64,000 nucleotides of DNA from Magnetococcales bacterium (GCA_015229115.1 JADGCH010000003.1:1-64000), one strand, 5' to 3'; positions 28,241 through 39,838 are shown, counted from the first letter of the stretch. Program-made: numbers and translations. Notes: generated by a model from the letters alone, not told the origin.

Positions 28241-29509
28241 ATGGATTATTTTCACTACCTTGAAGATCGGCTCCATTGTGAAGAAGTGCCGCTGGAGGAG
28301 ATCGCCGCCGCGGTCGGCACCCCCTGTTACTGCTACTCGCAGCGCACCCTGATGCGCCATCTGCAGGCCTTCCAACGGGCCTTCGTCGATACGCCCCACC
28401 TGATTTGCTACTCGGTCAAGGCCAACAGCAACCTGACCCTGCTGAAACGGCTGGTCGATCGGGGGGCTGGCCTCGATATTGTCTCCGGTGGTGAACTGGA
28501 ACGGGCCAGACGGGCGGGCTGCCCGGGCGAGCGCGTGGTCTTCTCCGGTGTGGGCAAAAGTCACGACGAGATTAGCGCTGCCCTGGGCTACGGCATCCGC
28601 ATGTTTAACGTCGAAAGCATGCCGGAGCTGTACCGTATCAACGCCATCGCCACCCGACTGGGTGTGCGGGCCCCGGTGGCATTGCGCATCAATCCGGATG
28701 TCGATGCCCATACCCATAGCCACATGACCACCGGCCTGTGGCGCAACAAATTTGGCATCCCCTACGGCCAGGCCATCGATCTGTATCGTCAGGCCAACCG
28801 CTTGGGGCACATTGAAGTGGTCGGGCTGGACTGTCACATCGGCTCCCAGTTGACCACACTCGACCCTTTTGTCGAAGCCATTCAACGCATTGGTGCTTTG
28901 CTGCCGCTGCTGCGTCGCGAAGGTATTCAGCTGCGCTATCTGGATATTGGTGGTGGCCTGGGCATCCCCTATGAGAGTGGCGATCAGCCCCCTACCCCGG
29001 CCCAGCTGGCCGAGGCGCTGCACAGCCAGTTGCAGCAGTTTCCGGACGTCGAACTGATTCTAGAACCAGGACGCGCCATTGTCGGCAATGCCGGTGTGCT
29101 GATGGCACGGGTAGAATATGTCAAACCGGTCGAAGATCGCTGTTTCGTCATCACCGATGCCGGCATGAACGACCTGATCCGGCCAGCGCTGTACAATGCA
29201 TGGCACGGTGTGTTGCCGGTGGTGCGCCATTTCGACAGGAGCGAATGGCTCAGCGATGTGGTAGGTCCGATCTGCGAGTCGGGCGATTTTTTTGCCCGCG
29301 ACCGGCTGCTGCCCGAATTCCAGGAAGGCGAGCTGCTGGTGGTCCGTTCGGCCGGGGCCTATGGTTTCAGCATGAGCAGCCACTATAACAGCCGTCCCGG
29401 TGTTGCGGAGGTGCTGGTCGATGGCAACCGGTTCAGCGTGATCCGGCAGCGTGAAACCATCGAACAACTGCTGGCCCATGAAATGACCGACGAATTGCAC
29501 CGCTCATGA
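28241..29509 (+). CDS. lysA: Diaminopimelate decarboxylase
   Basis: CYSVKANSNLTLLKRLVDRGAGLDIVSGGELERA; GLDCHIGSQL; LDIGGGLGIPY; EPGRAIVGNAG. Confidence 0.97.
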   Translation: MDYFHYLEDRLHCEEVPLEEIAAAVGTPCYCYSQRTLMRHLQAFQRAFVDTPHLICYSVKANSNLTLLKRLVDRGAGLDIVSGGELERARRAGCPGERVVFSGVGKSHDEISAALGYGIRMFNVESMPELYRINAIATRLGVRAPVALRINPDVDAHTHSHMTTGLWRNKFGIPYGQAIDLYRQANRLGHIEVVGLDCHIGSQLTTLDPFVEAIQRIGALLPLLRREGIQLRYLDIGGGLGIPYESGDQPPTPAQLAEALHSQLQQFPDVELILEPGRAIVGNAGVLMARVEYVKPVEDRCFVITDAGMNDLIRPALYNAWHGVLPVVRHFDRSEWLSDVVGPICESGDFFARDRLLPEFQEGELLVVRSAGAYGFSMSSHYNSRPGVAEVLVDGNRFSVIRQRETIEQLLAHEMTDELHRS

Positions 29510-30381
29510 TCCAGCCCACCCACATCCAGTTCGCTAAATTCCACGGTCTTGGTAACGATTTTATCCTGCTTGATCATAGTGACCCTGCTGAGCCATCGGT
29601 CGCCATGACCGGTCAGCTAGCGGCGCTGCTGGCCAACCGGCGCTGGGGTGTTGGCTGCGACCAGATCGTCGAACTGCAACCGGCAGCACCACAACCGCCT
29701 GCTCATGCCAGTCTGCGCATTTACAACGCCGACGGCTCACAGGCCGAGATGTGCGGCAATGCCGTGCGTTGCGTGGCATCCTATCTGCGTCGTCACCGTG
29801 GTCTGCAAGACGCTACCATCCGGCTGCAAACGCTGGCGGGCCTGATTGCCATCGAGTCGGCCGGCACCGAGCGATGGGCTGTCGACATGGGGCCGCCACG
29901 TTTTGAAGGCCGGGAGATCCCCACCATCTGGTCAGGCCGGGTTTATGATCAGCCGCTGTGGCTGGATGGGCGGGAATACCGCATTACGGCGCTGTCGATG
30001 GGCAATCCCCACTGTGTTCTGTTGACCGACCAGGAGACAGAAATTGTCCTGGAGCAGGTCGGACCGCGCCTGTCAGAGCATGAAGCCTTTCCGCAACGCA
30101 TCAACGTTGAGCTGGTGCAAGTGATCGATCGCCACAACATCCGGGTACGGGTCTGGGAACGGGGAGCTGGTCTGACACCGGCCTGCGGTACCGGGGCCTG
30201 TGCCGCGACCGTCGCCGCTGTCTGGCATGGCCTGACGGAACGGCAGGTCAGCGTGCACCTGGATGGTGGCACACTGGAAATTCTTTGGCGCGACGATGAC
30301 CGGGTCATCATGACCGGTCCAGCCACCGAAGTGTTCATGGGCCAAATGGCCATCCCTACTCTCCCTCTTGATGGAGTATAG
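29506..30381 (+). CDS. dapF: Diaminopimelate epimerase
   Basis: FAKFHGLGNDFILLD; RIYNADGSQAEMCGNAVRC; ACGTGACAATVA. Confidence 0.97.
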   Translation: MIQPTHIQFAKFHGLGNDFILLDHSDPAEPSVAMTGQLAALLANRRWGVGCDQIVELQPAAPQPPAHASLRIYNADGSQAEMCGNAVRCVASYLRRHRGLQDATIRLQTLAGLIAIESAGTERWAVDMGPPRFEGREIPTIWSGRVYDQPLWLDGREYRITALSMGNPHCVLLTDQETEIVLEQVGPRLSEHEAFPQRINVELVQVIDRHNIRVRVWERGAGLTPACGTGACAATVAAVWHGLTERQVSVHLDGGTLEILWRDDDRVIMTGPATEVFMGQMAIPTLPLDGV

Positions 30382-30384
30382 TCC

Positions 30385-31491
30385 ATGGAATTTATCGATC
30401 TGCAGGCACAATATCGTGCCTATCGTCCGGAAATCGATGCGGCCATCCGTTCCGTTCTCGAGGCTAGCCGTTACATCAACGGTCCCCAGGTGATCGACCT
30501 GGAAAAACGTCTGGCGGAGTTTGTCGGCAGTGCCCATGGCATCGGTTTCTCCTCGGGTACCGACAGCCTGCTGGCGGTCTTGATGGCCTGGGACATCGGC
30601 CCTGGAGATGAGGTCATCACCACCCCCTTTACCTTTATCGCTACCGCCGAGGCGATTGCCCTGCTGGGTGCCAAGCCGGTGTTTGTCGATATCGAACCCG
30701 ATACCCTGACGCTTGACCCAGCCCTAATCGAGGCCGCGATCACACCCCATACCAAGGCCATTCTACCGGTCAGCCTGTTTGGTCATTGCGCCGACTTTGA
30801 CGCCATCAACGCTATCGCTGAACGGCACGGGCTGCCCTGTCTGGAAGATGCCTGCCAGTCGTTGGGATCGAGCTACCATGGCCGTCGATCGGGTGCGCTG
30901 AGCACGGCGTCAGCGGTGTCGTTCTTCCCGTCCAAGCCCCTGGGCTGCTATGGTGACGGTGGTATGGTGTTCACCAGCGACGATGCCCTGATGGAACGGT
31001 TGCGGGTGCTGCGCGAACATGGCCAGACCATGCGTTACCATCACGCGGTGTTGGGCATCAACGGTCGTCTCGATACCTTGCAGGCTGCCATCCTGCTGGC
31101 CAAACTGCCCCATTTTGAAGCCGAACTGGCCACCCGCCAGCAGCAGGCCGATCATTACTGTGCCGGTCTGCGCGCCTGTGACATGATTCGCTTGCCCACG
31201 ATGCGATCGGAGTGCGTCAGTGTTTTCTCGCAGTTTACCATTCGTATCAGTCAACGCGATGCAGTACAGCGCCGTTTGGCTGAAGAGGGTGTTCCCACCG
31301 CCATCCACTACCCGATTGCCCTGCACCAGCAGCCGGTATTCAGCGCCATGCTGCACCATCAGGAGCAGGATTTTCCGGTCGCTGCCCAGGCGGCCCGGGA
31401 AGTGCTATCGCTGCCGATGCACGCTTTTCTGACGCGCGACCAGCAGGATCATGTCATTGAGGCGGTGATCAAGGCTGTCCGGTCGGCCTGA
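30385..31491 (+). CDS. DegT/DnrJ/EryC1-family aminotransferase
   Basis: FIDLQAQYRAYRPEIDAAI; SSGTDSLLAVLMAWDIGPGDEVITTPFTFIATAEAIALLGAKPVFVDIEPDTL; FFPSKPLGCYGDGGMV. Confidence 0.92.
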   Translation: MEFIDLQAQYRAYRPEIDAAIRSVLEASRYINGPQVIDLEKRLAEFVGSAHGIGFSSGTDSLLAVLMAWDIGPGDEVITTPFTFIATAEAIALLGAKPVFVDIEPDTLTLDPALIEAAITPHTKAILPVSLFGHCADFDAINAIAERHGLPCLEDACQSLGSSYHGRRSGALSTASAVSFFPSKPLGCYGDGGMVFTSDDALMERLRVLREHGQTMRYHHAVLGINGRLDTLQAAILLAKLPHFEAELATRQQQADHYCAGLRACDMIRLPTMRSECVSVFSQFTIRISQRDAVQRRLAEEGVPTAIHYPIALHQQPVFSAMLHHQEQDFPVAAQAAREVLSLPMHAFLTRDQQDHVIEAVIKAVRSA

Positions 31492-31516
31492 TGCCCCGGC
31501 AACAGACGAGCTGCCG

Positions 31517-33775
31517 TTGTTTGCCCAGGTAGCCCTGCCCATTCGCCAGTGTCATCTGCTGACCTATGCCGTCCCTGAGCCGCTCCAGCCCGCATGTCAG
31601 CCCGGCTGTGCGGTACTGGTGCCGGTAGGACAGGGCCACCGCATCGGGCTGCTGTGGCATCTGACCCAGCAGCCGCACTGGCAGGAAGGAGCGATACGGC
31701 CGTTGCAGGCGTTGGTAGACAGCACGCCGCTGTTCGATGAGTCGCTGCGACATCTGCTGGAGTGGATGGCCAGCTACTATCTCTACCCGATCGGAGCTCT
31801 GGTGGAAGCGGCCCTGCCCGGTCATCTGGTGCCACAGCGCAAGCGACGCATCGTCTGGTCGTTAGCCAGCGGCACGGTGAGCGATGCCGCTCTGGCGCAG
31901 CTGTCCGATCCGGTGCAGAGTGTGGCCACAGCCATCGCCCGTCGTCACCATCACGGCCTGTGGCAGGAAAGTCTGGTGGCCCGTTTTGGTCGCAGCGTGG
32001 TCACCAAGGCACTGACCCAGCTCAGCCGCACCGGATGGGTGGTGGTAGAAGAGCGTTGGACCATGCGCTGGTCGAAACCGGAGACGGAATCAGCGTCAGA
32101 CAGCGACGTGACAGCAGACCAGCCACCCTGTTTGACAACAGAGCAGCAGCTGTGCGTGGATAGCCTGTCTGACGCCTTGCAACACCGGCAGTTTGCACCG
32201 TTCCTGCTGCAGGGCATTACCGGCAGTGGCAAGACTGAGGTCTATTTTCGCGCCATAGCCGATTGTCTGGCACGGGGACGGCAAGCGCTGCTGATGGTAC
32301 CGGAAATCGCCCTGACCCCCCAGATCATCGACCGTTTCCGGGCCCGTTTCCAGATCGAACCAGCCATTTTTCACTCCTCCATGACACCGCACAAGCGCTT
32401 TGACCAGTGGCAAAGGGTGCGCTCCGGCGCGGCCCGCGTTGTCATTGGCACCCGCAGCGCCATTTTCGCCCCCTTGACCGAGCTCGGTCTGGTGATCGTC
32501 GATGAAGAGCATGAACGTTCTTACAAGCAGGAAGAGGGCATCCCCTATCACGGCCGGGACATGGCCGTGGTGCGGGCACAACGGGCCAAGGCCGTGGTGC
32601 TGCTGGCCAGTGCCACGCCATCGCTCGAATCACTCCACAACGTCTGTCAAGGTCGTTACCGCGCCCTGCGCCTGACCAGTCGACCGATGGGTGCCCTGCT
32701 GCCCGATGTTCGGCTGATCGATCTGCGCCAGGAACGGGAGCATCAGGCTGCTGATGGCCACAAACGCCGTTCGCTGGTCGGCACAACCTTGCGCCACGCC
32801 ATCGAACAGGTGCTGACCCAGTCGCAACAGGTGTTGCTGTTTCTCAACCGCCGTGGTTACGCTCCAGCCCTGTTGTGCAGCCGCTGTGGTAGCGTGGCCA
32901 CCTGCCCCAACTGTTCTGTCCCTCTGACCTTGCATCGCCAGCCACAACGGTTATTATGTCACTATTGCGATGCTATGCAGCCGATCTACGATATCTGCCC
33001 GATCTGCTGCCAGATGAGCCTGATTGATTTTGGACCGGGCATTGAGCAGCTGGAAGAGGAGGTGCGCCGACTGTTTCCGCGCGCCAGTCTGGCACGGCTC
33101 GATCGCGACGTGGCCATGAAATCGGGTGGAGCGCTGGTCGCCGATACACTGACCGCCTTCCGCAACCGGGAAATCGATATCCTGCTGGGGACGCAAATGG
33201 TGGCCAAGGGGCATCACTTTCCTGGTCTGGCGCTGGTGGGTGTGGTGCTGGCGGAAAGCAGCCTGTGCCAACCCGATTTCCGTGCCGCGGAGCGTACCTT
33301 CCAGCTGCTGACCCAGGTGGCTGGACGTGCCGGCCGTGAGCAGACATCAGGACGGGTGTTGATCCAGAGTTTTGACCCGGACCATTATGCCATGCGCAGC
33401 GCTGTAACACACGACATGGATGGCTTTGCCACCCTGGAACAACGGTTGCGACAGGAAGCGGGTTATCCACCCTGGCATCGCATGGCCCTGGTGCGTTTTT
33501 CCTGCAAGCGGCAGGAAGATGGCGAGCAGCTGTGCCGCCAGATTCGCAACCTGTTGCCAGACCTGACGGCACAGCAACAGGCGGCCCATTACCTTGGGCC
33601 GGCCCAGGCGCCGATTTTCAAGCTGCGCAGCCGTTTCCGCTGGCAACTACTGGTCAAGGAGCGCCAGCAGGGCCAGTTGCACCACGGCCTGCAGCAGTTG
33701 CAACAGCGATTACAGTCGCTGCAGACCGGCCCGGTTCGCATGGAGATTGATGTCGATCCCTATTCATTTTTGTGA
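31517..33775 (+). CDS. priA: Primosomal protein N' (PriA helicase)
   Basis: LLQGITGSGKTEVYFRAIADCLARGRQALLMVPEIALTPQ; VDEEHERSYKQEEGIPYHGRDMAVVRAQ; zinc-binding CSRCGSVATCPNC. Likely TTG start; the true start is uncertain. Confidence 0.95.
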   Translation: MFAQVALPIRQCHLLTYAVPEPLQPACQPGCAVLVPVGQGHRIGLLWHLTQQPHWQEGAIRPLQALVDSTPLFDESLRHLLEWMASYYLYPIGALVEAALPGHLVPQRKRRIVWSLASGTVSDAALAQLSDPVQSVATAIARRHHHGLWQESLVARFGRSVVTKALTQLSRTGWVVVEERWTMRWSKPETESASDSDVTADQPPCLTTEQQLCVDSLSDALQHRQFAPFLLQGITGSGKTEVYFRAIADCLARGRQALLMVPEIALTPQIIDRFRARFQIEPAIFHSSMTPHKRFDQWQRVRSGAARVVIGTRSAIFAPLTELGLVIVDEEHERSYKQEEGIPYHGRDMAVVRAQRAKAVVLLASATPSLESLHNVCQGRYRALRLTSRPMGALLPDVRLIDLRQEREHQAADGHKRRSLVGTTLRHAIEQVLTQSQQVLLFLNRRGYAPALLCSRCGSVATCPNCSVPLTLHRQPQRLLCHYCDAMQPIYDICPICCQMSLIDFGPGIEQLEEEVRRLFPRASLARLDRDVAMKSGGALVADTLTAFRNREIDILLGTQMVAKGHHFPGLALVGVVLAESSLCQPDFRAAERTFQLLTQVAGRAGREQTSGRVLIQSFDPDHYAMRSAVTHDMDGFATLEQRLRQEAGYPPWHRMALVRFSCKRQEDGEQLCRQIRNLLPDLTAQQQAAHYLGPAQAPIFKLRSRFRWQLLVKERQQGQLHHGLQQLQQRLQSLQTGPVRMEIDVDPYSFL

Positions 33776-33786
33776 GTGTTACCGCC

Positions 33787-34305
33787 ATGGCCTTACTACC
33801 GATTCTGACTGCACCGGATGCGCGGCTGAAACAGCGCGCCCAACCGGTTGTTGCCGTTGATGACGCCATCCGCACCCTGATGGATGACATGCTGGCCACC
33901 ATGTATCACGCCTCCGGCGTCGGTCTGGCGGCACCACAGGTTGGCGTGCTGCTGCGTGTCATCGTCATGGACGTGAGCTACGACCAGCAGCAGGGCAACC
34001 ACCACCCGATCTACCTCGCCAACCCGCAGATCAGCGCTTCTGAAGGGGATCTGTCCTGGAAGGAGGGCTGTCTTTCCATCCCCGATACCACCTACGAGGT
34101 CAACCGTCGCGCCCAAATTACGGTCCAGGGACTGGGACGGCATAACGAACCGGTCACCTTGGAAGCGACCGGCTTGCTGGCGGTCTGTCTGCAACATGAA
34201 ATTGACCACCTGGATGGCATCCTGTTCATCGACCACCTGTCGCGACTGAAACGGGAATTAACGCTCAAACGCTTGAGGAAACGTAAAGATGATCATCGGG
34301 AATGA
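33787..34305 (+). CDS. def: Peptide deformylase
   Basis: GVGLAAPQVGVLLRVIVMD; EGCLSIP; CLQHEIDHLDGILFIDHLS. Likely ATG at 33787 rather than the track start 33772. Confidence 0.95.
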   Translation: MALLPILTAPDARLKQRAQPVVAVDDAIRTLMDDMLATMYHASGVGLAAPQVGVLLRVIVMDVSYDQQQGNHHPIYLANPQISASEGDLSWKEGCLSIPDTTYEVNRRAQITVQGLGRHNEPVTLEATGLLAVCLQHEIDHLDGILFIDHLSRLKRELTLKRLRKRKDDHRE

Positions 34306-35269
34306 GGTCCGCTGGCGTGTACTGTTCATGGGCACACCGACCTTCGCCGTACCAGCTCTGGCAGCGCTGTTAGCGGGGCCGGATTGTGTGGTGGGTGTTG
34401 TCACGCAGCCGGATCGTCCTCATGGCAGGGGCATGCAGCTGCGTCCTCCTCCGGTCAAGGAGCTGGCCCTGCAGCAGGGTCTGCCGGTGTGGCAACCCGA
34501 TTCACTGCGTCGTGATGAGGCAGTGCTGGCCGAGATGGCCTCGTTGCGCCCTGATGTCATCGTCGTTGCTGCTTACGGCCAGATCCTACCGGCTGCGGTC
34601 CTTGATCTACCGCCACAAGGCTGCATCAACATCCACGCATCGCTGTTGCCGCGCTGGCGCGGGGCGGCGCCGATCCAGCGGGCCATCCTGGCTGGAGATC
34701 GGGAGACAGGTGTGACCATCATGGCCATGGAAGCTGGCCTTGATACCGGACCAATGTTGGCACAGCGCGTTCTGCCGCTGGATGACCAGATTAGCTGCGG
34801 GACCTTACACGACCAATTGGCCCAGTCGGGAGCCGAGCTGCTGCTGGAAACGCTGGCGGCCTTGAAACAGCCCGGACGCATCGTCCCTGTCCCGCAACAG
34901 GAGTCGCTGGCGGTCTATGCGCACAAGCTGAGCCGTGATGAAGAATGGATTGACTGGCAGCAGCCTGCCCCACAGCTGCTGCGCCAGGTCAGGGCCTTGT
35001 CGCCCTGGCCTGGGGCCAGGGCCCGTCTGGTACAGCTGCCGCAGCAGGAAATCAAGGTCGTTGCCGCCCGTGCCGTAGCGCTACCCGGTTCGGCCATGCC
35101 CGGGCATGTCGTGGCTACCGATGGCGAGGGCCCCTTGGTTGCCTGTGGCGCGGAAACCGCGCTGCTGTTATTGCAATTACAGCCCGCTGGTAAACGGGTG
35201 ATGAGCGGCCGTGAATGGCTGCGTGGTCGTCCTCTTACCCTTAATGAACCAGTGTCGTCGGGGACTTGA
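34289..35269 (+). CDS. fmt: Methionyl-tRNA formyltransferase
   Basis: RVLFMGTPTFAVPALAALL; VVTQPDRPHGRGMQLRPPPVK; NIHASLLPRWRGAAPIQRAILAGDRETGVTIM. Confidence 0.96.
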   Translation: MIIGNEVRWRVLFMGTPTFAVPALAALLAGPDCVVGVVTQPDRPHGRGMQLRPPPVKELALQQGLPVWQPDSLRRDEAVLAEMASLRPDVIVVAAYGQILPAAVLDLPPQGCINIHASLLPRWRGAAPIQRAILAGDRETGVTIMAMEAGLDTGPMLAQRVLPLDDQISCGTLHDQLAQSGAELLLETLAALKQPGRIVPVPQQESLAVYAHKLSRDEEWIDWQQPAPQLLRQVRALSPWPGARARLVQLPQQEIKVVAARAVALPGSAMPGHVVATDGEGPLVACGAETALLLLQLQPAGKRVMSGREWLRGRPLTLNEPVSSGT

Positions 35270-36038
35270 TTTCCTCCGGCTCAGGTAACGACGGACAGTG
35301 CTGTTTTTCGATGCGACAGTTAGCCGCTACCACAATCTGGCGCCATTGGGAAAGCGTCACAAAGCGATAGCCCTTGGCTTGGGCAGCGGTGATGATCTCC
35401 GGCAACGCTACCAGAGACTCAGGCCGATGGCTGTGCAGTAAAATAACCCCACCGGTATGAAACTGCTCAATGACCCGGCGGGCAATGGTGGCCGCCGAAA
35501 TCGCTGTCCAGTCGCGAGGGTCAATGGTCCACAAAATGGTCTCAAGACCCATGGATTGGGCCATGCGCAGGGTGGTAGCATTGAAACTGCCATAAGGAGG
35601 ACGGAACCAGTGCGGCTTGGTACCGACCCGATTCATGGCAGCCACGCCAAGACGGAAATCCTCTTCCTGACTCGCCGACGACATCCAGGCCAACATACGA
35701 TGCTGGTAGCCATGCAGCCCTACCTCGTGGCCAGCATCCAGCAGTTGCTGCACCAAGGCCGTGCGCCCGGATAACCGTGAGCCAATGAAAAAGAATGAAG
35801 CTGGCACATCATACTGCTTGAGCACCGCAGCAATGGCGTGGTCACGATCTTCCGGGCCATCGTCAAAGGTGAGGGCCATGATCTGCTCCTCCGACTGCGC
35901 CAGCCGCTCGGTTGATACCAGTACAGCCCCGCTCGGATAGAGAAAGCGGTTATTAATCCGGATGGTACCGGCCTCAGTGACCGTATGGAGCAACAAACAA
36001 AACAACAGCACCAGCCACCACCCTGCGAATCGACCCAT
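35241..36038 (-). CDS. Polysaccharide deacetylase (NodB-like)
   Basis: LTFDDGPEDRDHAIAAVLKQYDVPASFFFIGSR; GHEVGLHGYQHRML; FRPPYGSFNATT; HTGGVILLHSH. Confidence 0.92.
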   Translation of the reverse strand: MGRFAGWWLVLLFCLLLHTVTEAGTIRINNRFLYPSGAVLVSTERLAQSEEQIMALTFDDGPEDRDHAIAAVLKQYDVPASFFFIGSRLSGRTALVQQLLDAGHEVGLHGYQHRMLAWMSSASQEEDFRLGVAAMNRVGTKPHWFRPPYGSFNATTLRMAQSMGLETILWTIDPRDWTAISAATIARRVIEQFHTGGVILLHSHRPESLVALPEIITAAQAKGYRFVTLSQWRQIVVAANCRIEKQHCPSLPEPEEIKSPTTLVH

Positions 36039-36296
36039 CTTGCCCCAGTTGACTCCCTATACCCATCACCAGATTCCGAAGTTATCACAACCACCCAAAG
36101 CATGCCACTTTGAGGTGAGATAATCAACCTTTCTTAACAATTTACTAATTTGTCAAAAAATGAAGAAAAAACAGCAAAATACAAAATTTATTTTCTAGGA
36201 GATAGTGATCGAATAACTCTTGACAAGATCCATAAAAACGGAGATATAGCGAAATAAGGCATGGCTCTGAGTGTGGTTGAGGAGTGGTCTTGATCA

Positions 36297-36581
36297 ATGT
36301 CCGACGAAACGACCCCATTCGTGTTGGCCAGCGCACTGGTTCAGGTGCAGCCCGAGCGGTTGGATGAGGTGACCTCTGCCATCAGCGACCTGCCCGGTGC
36401 TGAGATCCATCTGGTCTCAGACCACGGTCAAGTCATCCTGACACTTGAGGGGTCCGAATCTGGTGCGCTGATGGACACACTGACCTGCATCAAATACCTG
36501 GACGGTGTCCTGAGTGCCGATTTGGTTTATCAGCATTTCGAAGAGTCCTCTGGCCTGTACAGCAAGGAGATGGTACCGTGA
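36297..36581 (+). CDS. napD: Periplasmic nitrate reductase chaperone NapD
   Basis: Small NapD-like protein ([44 protein letters not shown]), 4-bp overlap with napA. Confidence 0.9.
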   Translation: MSDETTPFVLASALVQVQPERLDEVTSAISDLPGAEIHLVSDHGQVILTLEGSESGALMDTLTCIKYLDGVLSADLVYQHFEESSGLYSKEMVP

Positions 36582-39064
36582 AACTGACCCGACGCGCCTT
36601 TATCAAAGCCAGCGCTGTTGCAGCTGCAGCCCAGGTAGCGGGCTTGCCTGTTCCGTCCGTGGCCCAGGAGCAAAGCGATGAAAACGACATTCGCTGGGAT
36701 AAGGCGCCCTGCCGTTATTGTGGCACCGGATGTAGCGTACTGGTTGGGACCAAGGCCGGCCGCATCGTAGCGACCCAGGGCGACCCGGACGCTCCGGTCA
36801 ACAGGGGACTGAACTGCATCAAGGGTTATTTCCTTTCCAAGATTCCTTACGGATCCGACCGTCTTACCACGCCGCTGTTGCGCAAGAAAGATGGCCAATT
36901 CGACAAGAATGGCGACTTCACCCCCGTTTCCTGGGATGAGGCCTTCGACATCATGGCCGAAAAATACAAGGCCGCCCTCAAAAAGGGCGGGCCAAGCAGT
37001 GTCGGCATGTTTGGCTCGGGCCAGTGGACCATCTGGGAAGGTGTTGCGGCCGTCAAGCTGTTCAAGGCAGGTTTCCGTTCCAACAACATTGACCCCAATG
37101 CCCGTCACTGCATGGCCTCAGCTGTGGCCGGATTCATGCGCACCTTCGGCATCGATGAGCCCATGGGATGTTATGACGACCTCGAACATGCCGATGCCTT
37201 TGTGCTGTGGGGTTCCAATATGGCGGAGATGCATCCGATCCTCTGGTCGCGCCTGACCAACACCCGCCTGACCAAGCCGAACAGCAAGGTGGTGGTGCTG
37301 TCCACTTTTCAGCACAGGAGTTTTGATCTCGCCGACCTGGGGGTCATTTTCAAGCCCCAGTCTGACTTGGCCATCGCCAACTACATCGCCAACTACATCA
37401 TCCAGTCCGGTAAAGTGAATCAGGAATTCGTCAGCCATTACACCGCCTGCCACAAGGGAGTCACCAACATTGGTTATGGCCTCCGTCCTGCTCACGCCCT
37501 GGAAAAAGAGGCCGCTGATGCCAAGGATGCCAATGTCTCCAACCCCATCCCATTCGATGAGTATAAGGCCTTCGTAGCAGAGTATACCGCGGAGAAGGTG
37601 AGCGAGTTGTCCGGTGTGGCTAAAAAGGATCTGGAGTCGCTGGCTGAGCTGTATGCCGATCCGAAGGTAAAAGTGATGTCGCTATGGACCATGGGCGTCA
37701 ATCAGCATACCCGTGGCACCTGGATGAACAACCTCATCTACAACCTGCACCTGCTGACAGGAAAGATTTCCGAGCCGGGCAACTCGCCCTTCTCTCTTAC
37801 CGGTCAACCCTCAGCCTGTGGGACAGCACGCGAAGTGGGCACGTTCTCCCACCGCCTGCCTGCTGACATGGTGGTCATGAAAAAGGAACACCGTGATGCG
37901 GTCGAAAAACAGTGGAAACTGCCGGAAGGAACCATTCCGGACAAGCCAGGCTACCATGCCGTGGTTCACCACCGTATGCTGAAAGATGGCAAACTCAACG
38001 CCTACTGGGTGATGTGCACCAACAACATGCAGACCGCAGCCAACATGAACGAAGAGGGATTACCTGGCTACCGCAATCCCGAGGCCTTCGTTGTGGTTTC
38101 AGATCCCTATCCGACCGTAACGGCCATGGCTGCCGACCTGATTCTGCCAACCGCCATGTGGGTGGAAAAAGAAGGGGCCTATGGCAATGCCGAGCGACGC
38201 ACCCAGTTTTGGCGACAGATGATCAAGGCGCCTGGCGTAGCCAAGTCCGATTTGTGGCAACTGGTGGAATTTTCCAAACGATTCAAGGTAGAGGAGGTCT
38301 GGCCGCCTGAGCTCATCGCCAAAATGCCGGAATATCAGGGCAAGACCCTGTTTGACGTCCTGTATGCCAATGGCGAGGTCAACAAATATCCCGTCAGCGA
38401 GCTGCAGAAAGGGTTCGACAACGACGAGTCGCGTTATTTTGGCTTCTATATCCAGAAAGGGCTCTTTGAGGAGTATGCTGCCTTTGGTCGCGGCCATAAG
38501 CATGACCTGGCTGATTTCGAGAGCTACCACCAAGCACGTGGACTGCGCTGGCCGGTCGTTGACGGCAAGGAGACACTCTGGCGCTTTCGGGAGGGATACG
38601 ACCCTTATGTCAAAAAGGGAGAGAAAGTCAGGTTTTATGGTAAGCCAGATGGCAAGGCCTGGATTTTTGCCCTGCCCTACCAGCCGCCCGCTGAGTCGCC
38701 GGACAAGGAATATGACCTGTGGCTCGCTACCGGCCGTGTGCTGGAACATTGGCATTCCGGTTCGATGACTCGCCGCGTACCAGAGCTTCATCGTGCCGTT
38801 CCTGATGCGCAGCTGTTCATGCACCCCAACGATGCTGAGAAACGCAATCTGAAACGGGGTATGGTGGCCAAAGTCATTTCCCGTCGTGGGGAGGTGCTCG
38901 CCCGTGTTGAAACACTGGGACGCAATCGACCTCCTGAGGGGTTGATTTACCTTCCCTTCTTCGACGAATCGAGGTTGGTCAATAAGCTGACACTGGATGC
39001 CACCTGCCCCATCTCCAAGGAGACCGACTTCAAGAAGTGCGCGGTCAAGGTGGTTAAGGCGTGA
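36578..39064 (+). CDS. napA: Periplasmic nitrate reductase catalytic subunit
   Basis: Tat signal [18 protein letters not shown]; Fe-[25 protein letters not shown]; full-length molybdopterin oxidoreductase. Confidence 0.97.
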   Translation: MKLTRRAFIKASAVAAAAQVAGLPVPSVAQEQSDENDIRWDKAPCRYCGTGCSVLVGTKAGRIVATQGDPDAPVNRGLNCIKGYFLSKIPYGSDRLTTPLLRKKDGQFDKNGDFTPVSWDEAFDIMAEKYKAALKKGGPSSVGMFGSGQWTIWEGVAAVKLFKAGFRSNNIDPNARHCMASAVAGFMRTFGIDEPMGCYDDLEHADAFVLWGSNMAEMHPILWSRLTNTRLTKPNSKVVVLSTFQHRSFDLADLGVIFKPQSDLAIANYIANYIIQSGKVNQEFVSHYTACHKGVTNIGYGLRPAHALEKEAADAKDANVSNPIPFDEYKAFVAEYTAEKVSELSGVAKKDLESLAELYADPKVKVMSLWTMGVNQHTRGTWMNNLIYNLHLLTGKISEPGNSPFSLTGQPSACGTAREVGTFSHRLPADMVVMKKEHRDAVEKQWKLPEGTIPDKPGYHAVVHHRMLKDGKLNAYWVMCTNNMQTAANMNEEGLPGYRNPEAFVVVSDPYPTVTAMAADLILPTAMWVEKEGAYGNAERRTQFWRQMIKAPGVAKSDLWQLVEFSKRFKVEEVWPPELIAKMPEYQGKTLFDVLYANGEVNKYPVSELQKGFDNDESRYFGFYIQKGLFEEYAAFGRGHKHDLADFESYHQARGLRWPVVDGKETLWRFREGYDPYVKKGEKVRFYGKPDGKAWIFALPYQPPAESPDKEYDLWLATGRVLEHWHSGSMTRRVPELHRAVPDAQLFMHPNDAEKRNLKRGMVAKVISRRGEVLARVETLGRNRPPEGLIYLPFFDESRLVNKLTLDATCPISKETDFKKCAVKVVKA

Positions 39065-39073
39065 TGACCGGCC

Positions 39074-39838
39074 ATGGCGACGCATGGCCGGACGAAAACG
39101 GGATTAGCCGACCTTACCCGGCGTGAATTTCTGCAGCAGGGCAGACCGGCCGCTGTCATGATGGTGGTCGGTTTCCTGTTGTGGTGGCATGCCCGTTCTG
39201 CCGATGCTCTGCCTCCCTGGGCCATTCGTCCTCCAGGGGCCTTGCCGGAACAGCACTTTCTGGGAATTTGCCTGCGCTGTGGGCTGTGTGTGCGGGCTTG
39301 TCCTTACCATTCCCTTGTTCTGGCGGAGATCGGCAGCGGTGTGGTCGCGGGTACGCCCTATTTTCTGGCCCGCCACATACCCTGTGAAATGTGTCCGGAA
39401 ATTCCCTGTGTTAAGGCCTGTCCATCCGGAGCCCTAAGCCCGAAGCTGCAGAAAATTGCTGATGCGCGCATGGGACTGGCGGTGTTGGCAGACCAGGAAA
39501 ATTGTCTGGCTTTTCTGGGGCTGCGTTGTGAGGTGTGCTACCAGGTTTGTCCGGTTACTAATCAGGCGATCACCCTGGAGATGCGTCCCAATGTACGCAG
39601 CGGCAAACATGCGCTGTTTCTGCCTGTCGTCCACTCGGACCACTGTACCGGCTGTGGCAAATGCGAGCAGGCCTGTGTGCTCGAAAGGGCTGCCATTCGG
39701 GTTTTACCACACGCCATGGTGAAGGGAGAATTGGGTAGCCATTACCTGTTGGGCTGGAAAGAGAAGGAAAAATCTGGCCAATCGCTGATACCGGAGTTGT
39801 TGCACCTTCCGGTGCGTCAACCGGAGCCAACGCCATGA
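39074..39838 (+). CDS. napG: Ferredoxin-type protein NapG
   Basis: CLRCGLCVRACPYHSL; CEMCPEIPCVKACPSGAL; CEVCYQVCP; CTGCGKCEQACV. Confidence 0.94.
   Translation: MATHGRTKTGLADLTRREFLQQGRPAAVMMVVGFLLWWHARSADALPPWAIRPPGALPEQHFLGICLRCGLCVRACPYHSLVLAEIGSGVVAGTPYFLARHIPCEMCPEIPCVKACPSGALSPKLQKIADARMGLAVLADQENCLAFLGLRCEVCYQVCPVTNQAITLEMRPNVRSGKHALFLPVVHSDHCTGCGKCEQACVLERAAIRVLPHAMVKGELGSHYLLGWKEKEKSGQSLIPELLHLPVRQPEPTP

Noticed and set aside
36145-36336. AT-rich ORF and TTGAC-type motif upstream of napD as a possible FNR site
   Set aside because: TTGACAAGATCCAT matches only one half of TTGATNNNNATCAA; the ORF is low-complexity antisense.
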